Positions 6,067 to 13,047 of a DNA stretch of 13,047 nt are shown here, in pieces (the first letter of the stretch is position 1; each line of letters opens with the position of its first letter). A program made the position numbers and the translations under genes. Below the pieces are notes generated by a model, which saw only the letters and a program-made list of their open reading frames with translations, was not told the DNA's origin and searched no databases. This DNA is from Oribacterium sp. UBA6992 (lineage in GTDB: Bacteria > Bacillota > Clostridia > Lachnospirales > Lachnospiraceae). The DNA lies in contig DJXY01000142.1 of assembly GCA_002449915.1 (NCBI GenBank), positions 1 to 13,047 of the forward strand, given 5' to 3'.

Positions 6067-7521
6067 TCACATCCACTCTCTCATTTTCCGGGCAACATCA
6101 TTTTTAATTTCGACCACCAGCGGCTCTTTTGTAAATAGCAGGAACATCGCATATCCAGCAAAAAACAGAACCGCTGAAATCACCAAGATGACAAAGGTAT
6201 GTACTCGCAGGTATTTGGTCCACACGCTAAGCAGTAGCCCTGCCATAATCGCAGCACATATCCGTTGATAATGAACACTAATCAGCGCCTTTCGGATTTC
6301 TTGTTTTAAACACCTGTACTGTACCACCAGCACGGCAAATTCCGCAACCAGCGTTCCGATTGCCGCTCCGGCAGAAGCAAATCTCGGTATACATATGGCA
6401 TTAATAATAAAATCCAGGACTGCACCAGTAATGACAGAATGCAGCAAAATATTTTCTCTCCCCAATGGCACCAGCATTTGTATACCCAGAAGGTTAGTGA
6501 TGCCAATAAACAGCACCGTCGGCATGATGATGATAAGAGGCATGACAGCACTCTCATAGGCACTTCCCGAAAGAAAGAAAATACTTTCCTTTGCAAAAGC
6601 CATGAAATACACCACCAGTGGTGAAGCCATCAAAAAAACAAAATTCAGTGCTTTACCTGTAATCTTTTTAAGATCGTCCATCATGCCATTTTCAACATAA
6701 TAGGAGGCTCTGGGCAAAAGAACACTCCCAAGTGAAGTAACAAGAGACGCCAAAATAGACTTGATTTTAATGGCAACATTGTAATAGCCAACTTCCGTAT
6801 CCATCGTCATAAAACCAAGCATCACATTATCAAGACTTGTGTATATTGTACCGGCACAGGCGATGGCAAAAAAAGTAAGGACAGGTTTAAAATGCCTTTT
6901 TAAGCAATACTTCCCCATCCACTTCATGGAGATATACTTACGTACATTAATGAAATTTAAAATATTGGAAGCGGATCCGGCAAAAATAGAAATGGCCCCA
7001 TACATGACATAGTCCTGCTGTTTATGGATCAATAGAAACATCGCGAGGATGGCTATCAATTTAAAAATCACCGAGCGTATGGTGATGTAGGTATATTGTT
7101 CGAGGGCTTTATAGAGCCATTCCATGCCGATCGCATTTAAAACGATCGTAAAGCTGATGATTACATAGAGCTCTCTGTCGCTTTGCAGCCTGGGAATGTA
7201 TTTTAACGCAATCCCCAAAGCAACATATGAAAGCACGCACATAAAAAGATTGATCATCAGCAGTTCATGTACCACTCTTGTCAGTTCTTCCTTGTCATCT
7301 CGTACCCGGGCGCATGCCCTGATTCCATACGTGGGAATGCCTAATTCTGAAACCATTACAAAATAGGAAATGAATGAAGTCGCAAACGAAATCTTCCCCA
7401 TCCCCGCCGGTAACAGGATTCTCGAAATATACGGGAAGGTAATCAGAGGAAAGAAAATGTATGATGACATCGTAAGCATCATATTCATTATGAAATTAAC
7501 TTTAAGTGATCCGCCCTTCAT
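6067..7521 (-). CDS. Wzx-type oligosaccharide flippase (polysaccharide biosynthesis protein)
   Basis: A 484-residue polytopic membrane protein of the MOP superfamily with about 14 hydrophobic segments, the expected length and topology for Wzx flippases. The N-terminus (LTMSSYIFFPLITFPYISRIL, then GMGKISFATSFISYF and ELGIPTYGIRACA) is the typical opening of these proteins. Internal landmarks such as TSLDNVMLGFMT, DTEVGYYNVAIKI and SAVMPLIIIMPTVLFIGITN also fit. It would flip lipid-linked repeat units made by the two upstream enzymes to the outer face of the membrane for the polymerase. The ATG at 7521 is preferred over the one at 7530 because AAGGA has a nine-base spacing to it but directly abuts the other. 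It follows the glycosyltransferase gene by 17 bases, so the two are co-transcribed. It is the last polysaccharide gene in the window. Confidence 0.92.
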   Translation of the reverse strand: MKGGSLKVNFIMNMMLTMSSYIFFPLITFPYISRILLPAGMGKISFATSFISYFVMVSELGIPTYGIRACARVRDDKEELTRVVHELLMINLFMCVLSYVALGIALKYIPRLQSDRELYVIISFTIVLNAIGMEWLYKALEQYTYITIRSVIFKLIAILAMFLLIHKQQDYVMYGAISIFAGSASNILNFINVRKYISMKWMGKYCLKRHFKPVLTFFAIACAGTIYTSLDNVMLGFMTMDTEVGYYNVAIKIKSILASLVTSLGSVLLPRASYYVENGMMDDLKKITGKALNFVFLMASPLVVYFMAFAKESIFFLSGSAYESAVMPLIIIMPTVLFIGITNLLGIQMLVPLGRENILLHSVITGAVLDFIINAICIPRFASAGAAIGTLVAEFAVLVVQYRCLKQEIRKALISVHYQRICAAIMAGLLLSVWTKYLRVHTFVILVISAVLFFAGYAMFLLFTKEPLVVEIKNDVARKMREWM

Positions 7522-7530
7522 TCCAAACAT

Positions 7531-7535
7531 TCCTT
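7531..7535 (-). promoter_or_regulatory. Ribosome binding site deciding the flippase start
   Basis: Minus-strand AAGGA ends nine bases before the ATG at 7519-7521 and touches the alternative ATG at 7528-7530. It lies in the short gap after the glycosyltransferase stop codon. Confidence 0.55.
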
Positions 7536-7538
7536 ACA

Positions 7539-9368
7539 TTATTTCTTCATTTCCTTTTCTGTCAGCCCAAGATACTGTCTCCACATTTTGTCGGAACTTA
7601 ACTCGGGAGCCGCCTCTCGGAATCTCTTTGCAGTTTTCCTATACTTACCCAAAATCAGCCCTGCCGATTTTAAATAGATCCCGATAAACATCACCATCTT
7701 CCGGTAATCCCTATCAGCAACGCATGCTTTTCCGCTTGTTGGTTCATAAAGCACGACTTTTTTATGCCGGAAACACTTAAAGGCGTCATCCGTGGCAGCA
7801 ACACTTACGACTTTTTGATCCCCCGGCAGCAGCCAGCCATTAAAGCTAATCAGCTTAATAAGATTACCGAAACGGAATGGACGGGAAGCTTTTTTCCGCA
7901 TGATCTTATCAAGATTAAAGCTCTCCATAGCCTCCGCAATCTCTCCCTTATTTGCTTCATACGTTTCATCAAGTTCCTGATACGGCCGCAGTGGAAACTG
8001 CTTCCCTACAAACCCGCGTACCTTTTGATTCAGCCTCTCAGCATCAACGTGCATAAGCCACTCCGGCCCGCGGCAAAAATCCTTAAGCCCTTGATATACT
8101 AAAAACGCCTCGGCGTATCGATAGGATATCAGCATCGAGGTAAGCGAACCCCAGATTCTGGTGAGTACCTGAAAAGATGATTTTTCCGGTTCAAATAATG
8201 CTTCCGTAATCAACATGTTCCGGAGATCATAATATCTGTTGGATCCTGCGAATGTGACATCCGCGCCATTATGCCAGACACTCACGCCGTTCAGTAAGAC
8301 CATACCTTTATCGGTATTTCGCAGTCCATAGGAAATATCATCCTGATGAATAAATACCGGTAAGGGCAGGTTATCTTTGCGCACAACTCCCATGGAATAG
8401 CAACAGCACCACCAACCCGGATACGTCATTTTGTGGGATGACTTTGCCGCATGCATAAACTCTGCAAGGCAGTTCTCAAACTTTGAGAGATCATAGAACT
8501 GATGGTCCAGATGAATCTGAAAGTCCTGATACCACTGCATACCAACCTGCATGATGGTTGGATAATCTTCTCTTAACAAAGTCCCCCCAACGATAATATC
8601 CTTCCACTCATCCTTGACCATGGACAGAAAGCCATAGAGCCTTACCAATAGATCCAGATCATAAACCGTATCATCATCCATCAGCACAATATGGCTTAGA
8701 TGAAAGGTCTCTTTTTGATCGATTGCCGCCAGCATGCCTCGCGTAAACCCACCTGCTCCGCCAACATTCGCATTAGGTAAGATGGAGATCCTGCCTTCTG
8801 CACTTTGAAGAATCGATTTTACATCATCCCGTTCCAGCAAGGTATTTCCATTATCTACAACAAAGACATAAACATGGCCCGCCGCTTCTGTTCCTGCCTC
8901 TAAAAAGCGGATCATCCGCTGCAGGTTCTGGATAATATATTTTTCTCTTTTGAATGTGCAGATATCCACTGCCAGATTGACCGGACGTACGGACGAAGCG
9001 TTTCCTTCAAACCATCCGCTTAATGTCCGTTCCTCATCGGATACTCCCGGGTCCTCTTTAAGTGAAAACCAGAAGACTCCATGATCATAGCTTGCGTAAG
9101 GATATTCCAGGTCATACTCTTTTAAGATTTCAGAATCCAGTATACTCTCCGAGAGAACCTCTTTGTCATGCATCAGACGCACAGACTGGTAGCCCTTTAC
9201 GTAAAGCTGCAGGCTCAGGGATGTCAGTTCCGTGTAAACCTTCCGTTTTTCTATTTCAAAAAGGTTAAAATATCCATTTACATCCACCCACTGATCGTTC
9301 TTATGATAATAAAGTGATGGTTCAGAACAGATCGCACTGTCCGGCATCATTATGCTTTGCAGTCTCAT
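7539..9368 (-). CDS. GlfT2-like galactofuranosyltransferase (GT2 family)
   Basis: A 609-residue glycosyltransferase whose order of motifs follows mycobacterial GlfT2. It has an N-terminal beta-rich domain (to about residue 125), then the GT-A domain starting VNLAVDICTFKRE (130-142). NANVGGAGGFTRG (199-211) follows, then the metal-binding MDDDT with D231-D233, the acceptor-site pair W319-W320 in GWWCCCYSM, D343-D344 in HQDDISYGLR (catalytic base region) and H366 in SVWH. A helical C-terminal domain completes it. Known relatives transfer galactofuranose from UDP-Galf to a lipid-linked glycan on the cytoplasmic face. All key residues are present, so it should be active, but donor specificity is inferred. 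The start is the first ATG after an in-frame stop; AAGGGG lies rather far (13 bases) upstream. It sits between the initiating sugar transferase and the flippase. Confidence 0.88.
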   Translation of the reverse strand: MRLQSIMMPDSAICSEPSLYYHKNDQWVDVNGYFNLFEIEKRKVYTELTSLSLQLYVKGYQSVRLMHDKEVLSESILDSEILKEYDLEYPYASYDHGVFWFSLKEDPGVSDEERTLSGWFEGNASSVRPVNLAVDICTFKREKYIIQNLQRMIRFLEAGTEAAGHVYVFVVDNGNTLLERDDVKSILQSAEGRISILPNANVGGAGGFTRGMLAAIDQKETFHLSHIVLMDDDTVYDLDLLVRLYGFLSMVKDEWKDIIVGGTLLREDYPTIMQVGMQWYQDFQIHLDHQFYDLSKFENCLAEFMHAAKSSHKMTYPGWWCCCYSMGVVRKDNLPLPVFIHQDDISYGLRNTDKGMVLLNGVSVWHNGADVTFAGSNRYYDLRNMLITEALFEPEKSSFQVLTRIWGSLTSMLISYRYAEAFLVYQGLKDFCRGPEWLMHVDAERLNQKVRGFVGKQFPLRPYQELDETYEANKGEIAEAMESFNLDKIMRKKASRPFRFGNLIKLISFNGWLLPGDQKVVSVAATDDAFKCFRHKKVVLYEPTSGKACVADRDYRKMVMFIGIYLKSAGLILGKYRKTAKRFREAAPELSSDKMWRQYLGLTEKEMKK

Positions 9369-9463
9369 AATTATCTTTTATCCCCTTTGCAATATCAACA
9401 AAGCCTTTACACCGTTGATCGGCCAAACACCTGGGATACCCGGCTTTTTACCAATACCAGAAC

Positions 9464-10939
9464 CTAGTCTGCTCCCTTGTGGGTAAATACGATCGCAACT
9501 GTTTTAAATAATATCTTGATATCAAGCCAGAGGTTCCAATTGTCAATATACTCGCAATCCAGACGTACAATTTCTTCAAAATCCTTGATGTCGGATCTTC
9601 CGCTGACCTGCCACATCCCTGTGATTCCCGGCTTCATGCTGAGACGCCGTTTATGGTAATTGGAATACTCTTTGAATTCTCCGACCGTAGGCGGGCGCGT
9701 ACCTACTAAAGACATATCTCCCTTCAGTACATTAAAGAACTGCGGAAATTCATCAAGACTGGTTTTACGGATGAATTTGCCCACCCGGGTGATTCTCGGA
9801 TCATCCTTGATCTTAAACATAAGGCCGTGCATCTCATTCTGTTTCATAAGTTCTGCCTTGCGGGCTTCAGCGTCCTGATACATGGACCGGAACTTATACA
9901 TTTTAAACTTCCGGCCATTTTTACCGACACGCTCCTGCGCAAATATAACCGGCCCGGGAGAATCCAGCTTGATCGCTATGCCAATAAAAACAAACAGTAT
10001 CATGGCAATCAGCGACCCGACAAGACCTCCCAGAATATCCATGATTCGTTTTGCGGCTAGCCACCGCAGCTTGATCATCGGCTGCTCCATGATCATCATC
10101 GGGATAGATCCCAAATATGCCAGCCGGCACGTGGTCTTTGGCACATACTTTTTTGTCTTCCGGGCAATCCGATGCTCGAGATGCTCAATACTGGAAAGGT
10201 TGAGATGCACAGAAATGCCCATTTGTATAAAGTTTTCCACCGCTTCTGTGATCAATGGATTTTCATTATCAGGCACAATGATAAAAATTTCATCCATTGC
10301 ACTACTGCGCACCCATTCCACCAGTGAACTGGCATCTGCCACAACAGGCACATGATCAATCTCGCGTGGCTCTACGCCCTCCGTCACGGAATCTTTTGTT
10401 TCATTGACCAGCATTAATCCAACCAGCCGGCGCGACCAGTCCTTTTTTAAAAGATCTGTAATTCCTGCTGCTCTACCGCTGGTCGTGACCACACCCACCA
10501 GAGATGCCGCCGTCGTCTGATAAAAATGGTTCATAATAAACCGCTGCATAAGTCCAAGCAGAACCGCCAAAATAATAAAATGAAACAAGATTGTCAATAC
10601 AAAGTAATGCCGGGAAGCGGTAATATCATTTTTTTCAATCAACAAAATCACTGCCCAGATGCCGGAAAAATAAATGGTCGCTTTGAGGGATTTAATCGCG
10701 TATTTATATGCCGGTAGACGTTCAAAAGCATATCTGCCATCATAAAGCGCAAGAATCATGGCGATCATCTCGGCAGCCATAACCGGAAAAATTGCGCTCA
10801 CCCAGGTATTTCCTGCGAGAAACTCTTTTGTAAGCTTTGCAGCATTTTTAAGTAATCCGATAGCCAGAACACTGCTCAAAAAGGCAGATAACAAATATAG
10901 TATTGTTGTGATCGTTAACTCCAGTTTCTTTCGCTTCAT
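9464..10939 (-). CDS. Polyprenyl-phosphate sugar-1-phosphate transferase (initiating enzyme, WbaP/CpsE type)
   Basis: A 491-residue membrane enzyme that loads the first sugar phosphate onto undecaprenyl phosphate, starting each polysaccharide unit. The N-terminus has four or five membrane spans (about 11-31, 47-66, 84-101, 113-131). A Rossmann-like CoA-binding-type domain (141-285) follows, then the catalytic bacterial sugar transferase domain. This holds KRIMDILG (297-304) and a re-entrant hydrophobic helix, DSPGPVIFAQERVGKNG (326-342), YKFRSM (348-353), DDPRITRVGKFIRK, and the catalytic Asp-Glu pair D396-E397 in TSLDEFPQ. FNVLKGDMSLVGTRPP and KPGITGMWQVSGRSD (436-450) complete it. This layout is that of the large polyisoprenylphosphate hexose-1-phosphate transferases. 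GAGG lies about nine bases before the ATG. It starts 24 bases after the polymerase-like gene ends and is followed 95 bases later by the GlfT2-like gene. The sugar (galactose, glucose or another) cannot be told. Confidence 0.93.
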   Translation of the reverse strand: MKRKKLELTITTILYLLSAFLSSVLAIGLLKNAAKLTKEFLAGNTWVSAIFPVMAAEMIAMILALYDGRYAFERLPAYKYAIKSLKATIYFSGIWAVILLIEKNDITASRHYFVLTILFHFIILAVLLGLMQRFIMNHFYQTTAASLVGVVTTSGRAAGITDLLKKDWSRRLVGLMLVNETKDSVTEGVEPREIDHVPVVADASSLVEWVRSSAMDEIFIIVPDNENPLITEAVENFIQMGISVHLNLSSIEHLEHRIARKTKKYVPKTTCRLAYLGSIPMMIMEQPMIKLRWLAAKRIMDILGGLVGSLIAMILFVFIGIAIKLDSPGPVIFAQERVGKNGRKFKMYKFRSMYQDAEARKAELMKQNEMHGLMFKIKDDPRITRVGKFIRKTSLDEFPQFFNVLKGDMSLVGTRPPTVGEFKEYSNYHKRRLSMKPGITGMWQVSGRSDIKDFEEIVRLDCEYIDNWNLWLDIKILFKTVAIVFTHKGAD

Positions 10940-10963
10940 CTATCCATCCTCTTTTAAAAGATT

Positions 10964-13047
10964 TCATGCAACAATCTGCCCGGCAGCATCATAATGCGTT
11001 TCAGAAATCACCTGATGATTGGCATCGTATTTCCTGACAATATGCGCAAAGCCGTTGATATTATTTACCGGTTGACCATCCGTATCATAGTATTTCTCAT
11101 CAATGACATTCCCGTTATCATCATATTGACGGTCAATTGCAGAAATACCATCCAGATTCCGAATGGGCTTATGATCCGTACCGAAATATTCATCCCGGAT
11201 GACCTGGTGCCGCTCATTAAATGTACGGTGAATTTCTGCGTATCCGCTTGTATTCATGACAAGCTGATTATCCTTATCATAATAACGTATTACATTAATA
11301 TTGCCATTATGATCATATTCGTATTCACACGCGGCATATCCATCCGAGGTCATTGTTTTATTGCCATCCAGATCATAATACTCTTCTCTTACCTTCTGGC
11401 GATATTTATTTAGGAAAATATGCGTATCCAAATCGACCTTACGTGTATATGAGATACTGTTAATCCTAAGTGTCCGTCCCGAATCCGCAATAGCAAGGAA
11501 CTCGATATCCTGATATCCTCCTGACCAGAAATCAATCGTCGCTGTATAATGACCATTGGCATCAAACTGACTTCGGCTTACCGGGACTTCAGCACACTGT
11601 ATTTCTCCATTATACGCAGTTACTCTCAGCAGCGCCACCTCATAGTCGTCCGTATATGCTTGATCCGGATCGGAAATCGCAATATCATAGGTAACCGTGT
11701 ACATTCCTTCATAAAGATTAACGTACGGACCATGAAGCATGGAATGCTGCGCCCCATCCAGCATAATGGAACCTGCCGCTGTCTCAGGCAGCTGATTTAA
11801 TCTGGCCTGTTCCGCAAGATCCACCGGATAAACCGCAGGGCAATATCCGGTGAAATGATATCCCTCATTTTGCAGCGCAGTAATTACCCCTCTGTCATTG
11901 GTATATATTGCATGTTTATCTGAAATGGGAGTATATAGAAATCCGGTCTTACTAAATACTTTGGAATCAAAATCCCGTGCCATAACCACCGTTGTATTCT
12001 GACCATGCGCAAGTTCCTCACCGCTAAAGACCGATCTATGGATCCCGGGAAATCTGCGGTGATAAACTTCCGGGAAGTCCGTTACATACAGATTTCCTGT
12101 TTTTGCTTTCAAAATAGCTTCAATTGACTCAGCGTCCTCTGCAAGCAGGTCCTGCTGCTGCAGCTCTGCCTGATGAATCACGTAATTTGCGGCTGCAATC
12201 GTAATCGTATATATCAGTACCACGGAAACAACGATAACCGGGATCCCCTTTAGTTTTAAATCAAGATCTTTTACAGCACCAGCCTCGTTGTTTGCGCATT
12301 TTTTGAGCGCAGCATGATAACAGCACCACATAAGCGCCGCCAGTGTCATGAGCATCATGAGGACGAACGCGAATACCACTGCTTCACGTTTCCCGTCTCC
12401 GGTCAGATGCACTGCCTGCACCAAGGTGCGCATCCAGTCAAGAGCGGTCCGAAAAACAAGGCCCATCACGGTCAGCGGAAGCAGGGCAGCAAATTTTGGC
12501 AGCATCTGTTGTATGCCTGCAGAAGCCGCATTGCTACAGACCTTATCCTCAGTCTGAGCGCCCGTGATTTCTGCTGCTTTGGCCTTATACACATGCATAT
12601 GAGCAAAGGGCATAATCAGCAGAATATTGTAATGAACCTCCATAAAATGATGCTCGGAAATAGAATGAAAGGCAATGATTGCCATAACTGCCGCAAGCCT
12701 GTAATTGCCGCACTTGATCGCCTTTTGCGTCATCCAGCACCAGAGTACACAAATACAAATCAGCAGTACCCAGCCGTATCGCACAAGGATCAGCATGTAA
12801 GTGCTATCAATAAAATTATAGTTCAGCGCGGAATATACACTGGAGCCTGCACCAATCATTTCAAATGGTACGCCAAACGGATGCAGTCCATGCTGTGTAA
12901 CCGCATCAGATGCAAGCTGTACACGATTGGACAATAATTCATTGATCCGGTACGCAAAGCCATAATTTTTTTGTAACGCGTAGGTAAGCGTCATCATTCC
13001 TACGGCTGATACAGGAAACATGATAACATAAAGGAAATGTACCGTAT
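10964..13047 (-). CDS. O-antigen polymerase/ligase-like membrane protein with extracytoplasmic repeat tail (partial)
   Basis: The frame is open to the right edge, so the 5' part lies outside the window; numbering here starts at the Met at 13021. The first 150 or so residues have the look of the C-terminal half of Wzy/WaaL-type proteins. They include a large polar loop (20-70, with HPFGVPFEMIGAG and NFIDSTYMLILVRYG) and then spans with FHSISEHHFMEVHYN (118-132). Further spans lie near 175-192, 213-233 and 258-281. The last span follows a Lys-rich segment, so by the positive-inside rule everything after residue 285 is outside the membrane. That tail is an unrecognised mixed domain (300-415), a beta-rich domain (about 420-530, with GPYVNLYEGMYTVTYD and a jelly-roll feel) and 32-residue YD-like repeats (548-685). 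It would polymerise or ligate repeat units at the outer face. The fusion is unusual; assignment of the membrane part is fairly sure, but polymerase versus ligase is open. Confidence 0.8.
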   Translation of the reverse strand, partial: TVHFLYVIMFPVSAVGMMTLTYALQKNYGFAYRINELLSNRVQLASDAVTQHGLHPFGVPFEMIGAGSSVYSALNYNFIDSTYMLILVRYGWVLLICICVLWCWMTQKAIKCGNYRLAAVMAIIAFHSISEHHFMEVHYNILLIMPFAHMHVYKAKAAEITGAQTEDKVCSNAASAGIQQMLPKFAALLPLTVMGLVFRTALDWMRTLVQAVHLTGDGKREAVVFAFVLMMLMTLAALMWCCYHAALKKCANNEAGAVKDLDLKLKGIPVIVVSVVLIYTITIAAANYVIHQAELQQQDLLAEDAESIEAILKAKTGNLYVTDFPEVYHRRFPGIHRSVFSGEELAHGQNTTVVMARDFDSKVFSKTGFLYTPISDKHAIYTNDRGVITALQNEGYHFTGYCPAVYPVDLAEQARLNQLPETAAGSIMLDGAQHSMLHGPYVNLYEGMYTVTYDIAISDPDQAYTDDYEVALLRVTAYNGEIQCAEVPVSRSQFDANGHYTATIDFWSGGYQDIEFLAIADSGRTLRINSISYTRKVDLDTHIFLNKYRQKVREEYYDLDGNKTMTSDGYAACEYEYDHNGNINVIRYYDKDNQLVMNTSGYAEIHRTFNERHQVIRDEYFGTDHKPIRNLDGISAIDRQYDDNGNVIDEKYYDTDGQPVNNINGFAHIVRKYDANHQVISETHYDAAGQIVA
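10967..11380 (-). repeat. Tandem 96-base (32-residue) YD/RHS-like repeats
   Basis: Four complete units of exactly 32 residues, 11380-11285, 11284-11189, 11188-11093 and 11092-10997, are followed by a ten-residue fifth (10996-10967) cut off by the stop codon. The unit has the form YYDxDGxxxxNxxGYAxxxRxYDxNxxVixE. Aromatic-Asp pairs and Gly/Asn turns are conserved while codons have diverged, so the array is old rather than freshly expanded. It resembles the YD repeats of RHS and wall-associated proteins, which often bind carbohydrate. Confidence 0.85.

Noticed and set aside
9369..9463. Possible terminator between the sugar transferase and glycosyltransferase genes
   Set aside because: Only a weak ATCAAC/GTTGAT pairing with a long loop and no T tract; the genes read as one operon.
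9882..10355. Plus-strand open frame of 157 codons
   Set aside because: It is a shadow opposite the sugar transferase gene, with no ribosome binding site or family pattern.
10967..11380. CRISPR-like or satellite DNA array from the regular 96-base spacing
   Set aside because: The period is conserved in the protein, not in the DNA, and lies in frame inside a coding sequence; there are no spacer-repeat blocks.
12314..12937. Plus-strand open frame of 207 codons
   Set aside because: It lies wholly antisense to the membrane part of the polymerase-like gene, is rich in His, Cys and Arg as antisense frames are, and has no family character.

Overview
The window reads as a stretch of a low-to-mid-GC Bacillota chromosome, most likely a gut-type Clostridia (Lachnospiraceae-like) strain. 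This rests on gene style: a DUF2798 protein of the clostridial type, strong purine-rich Shine-Dalgarno sites, a Wzx/Wzy-type surface polysaccharide locus and MNT/HEPN pairs. No rRNA or tRNA is visible to fix the taxonomy. Every gene I can support lies on the minus strand, so transcription runs from right to left.

Right half (13047 to 6067): the distal part of a surface polysaccharide operon. In order of transcription it holds an O-antigen-polymerase/ligase-like membrane protein cut by the window edge, a WbaP/CpsE-type polyprenyl-phosphate sugar-1-phosphate transferase, a GlfT2-like galactofuranosyltransferase and a Wzx-type flippase. Together they would load the first sugar on the lipid carrier, add further sugars (plausibly galactofuranose), flip the unit and polymerise or ligate it. 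The polymerase-like protein is unusual. After its last membrane span it carries about 400 predicted extracytoplasmic residues, made of an unrecognised beta-rich domain followed by four and a third tandem 32-residue YD/RHS-like repeats.

Middle (5933 to 4549): two adjacent, diverged copies of a MNT nucleotidyltransferase/HEPN (MntA/HepT-type) toxin-antitoxin module. The first is complete, with overlapping genes. In the second the MntA-like antitoxin is intact, but the HepT-like partner has lost its N-terminal half while keeping the R-x4-H-x-Y motif.

Left half (4492 to 1075): a LysR-type regulator, then an SLC13/DASS-like anion permease and a metallo-beta-lactamase-fold hydrolase. The permease and hydrolase look like a two-gene operon, and a T-N11-A inverted repeat lies between regulator and permease, suggesting control by the regulator. 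The substrate is not known. Beyond this is a 353-base intergenic stretch with a long hairpin, a probable fragment of an HU-type DNA-binding protein and a 16-base dyad. A small DUF2798 membrane protein follows, then a hairpin that may be a terminator near the left edge. I see no CRISPR array, intact mobile element or RNA gene.
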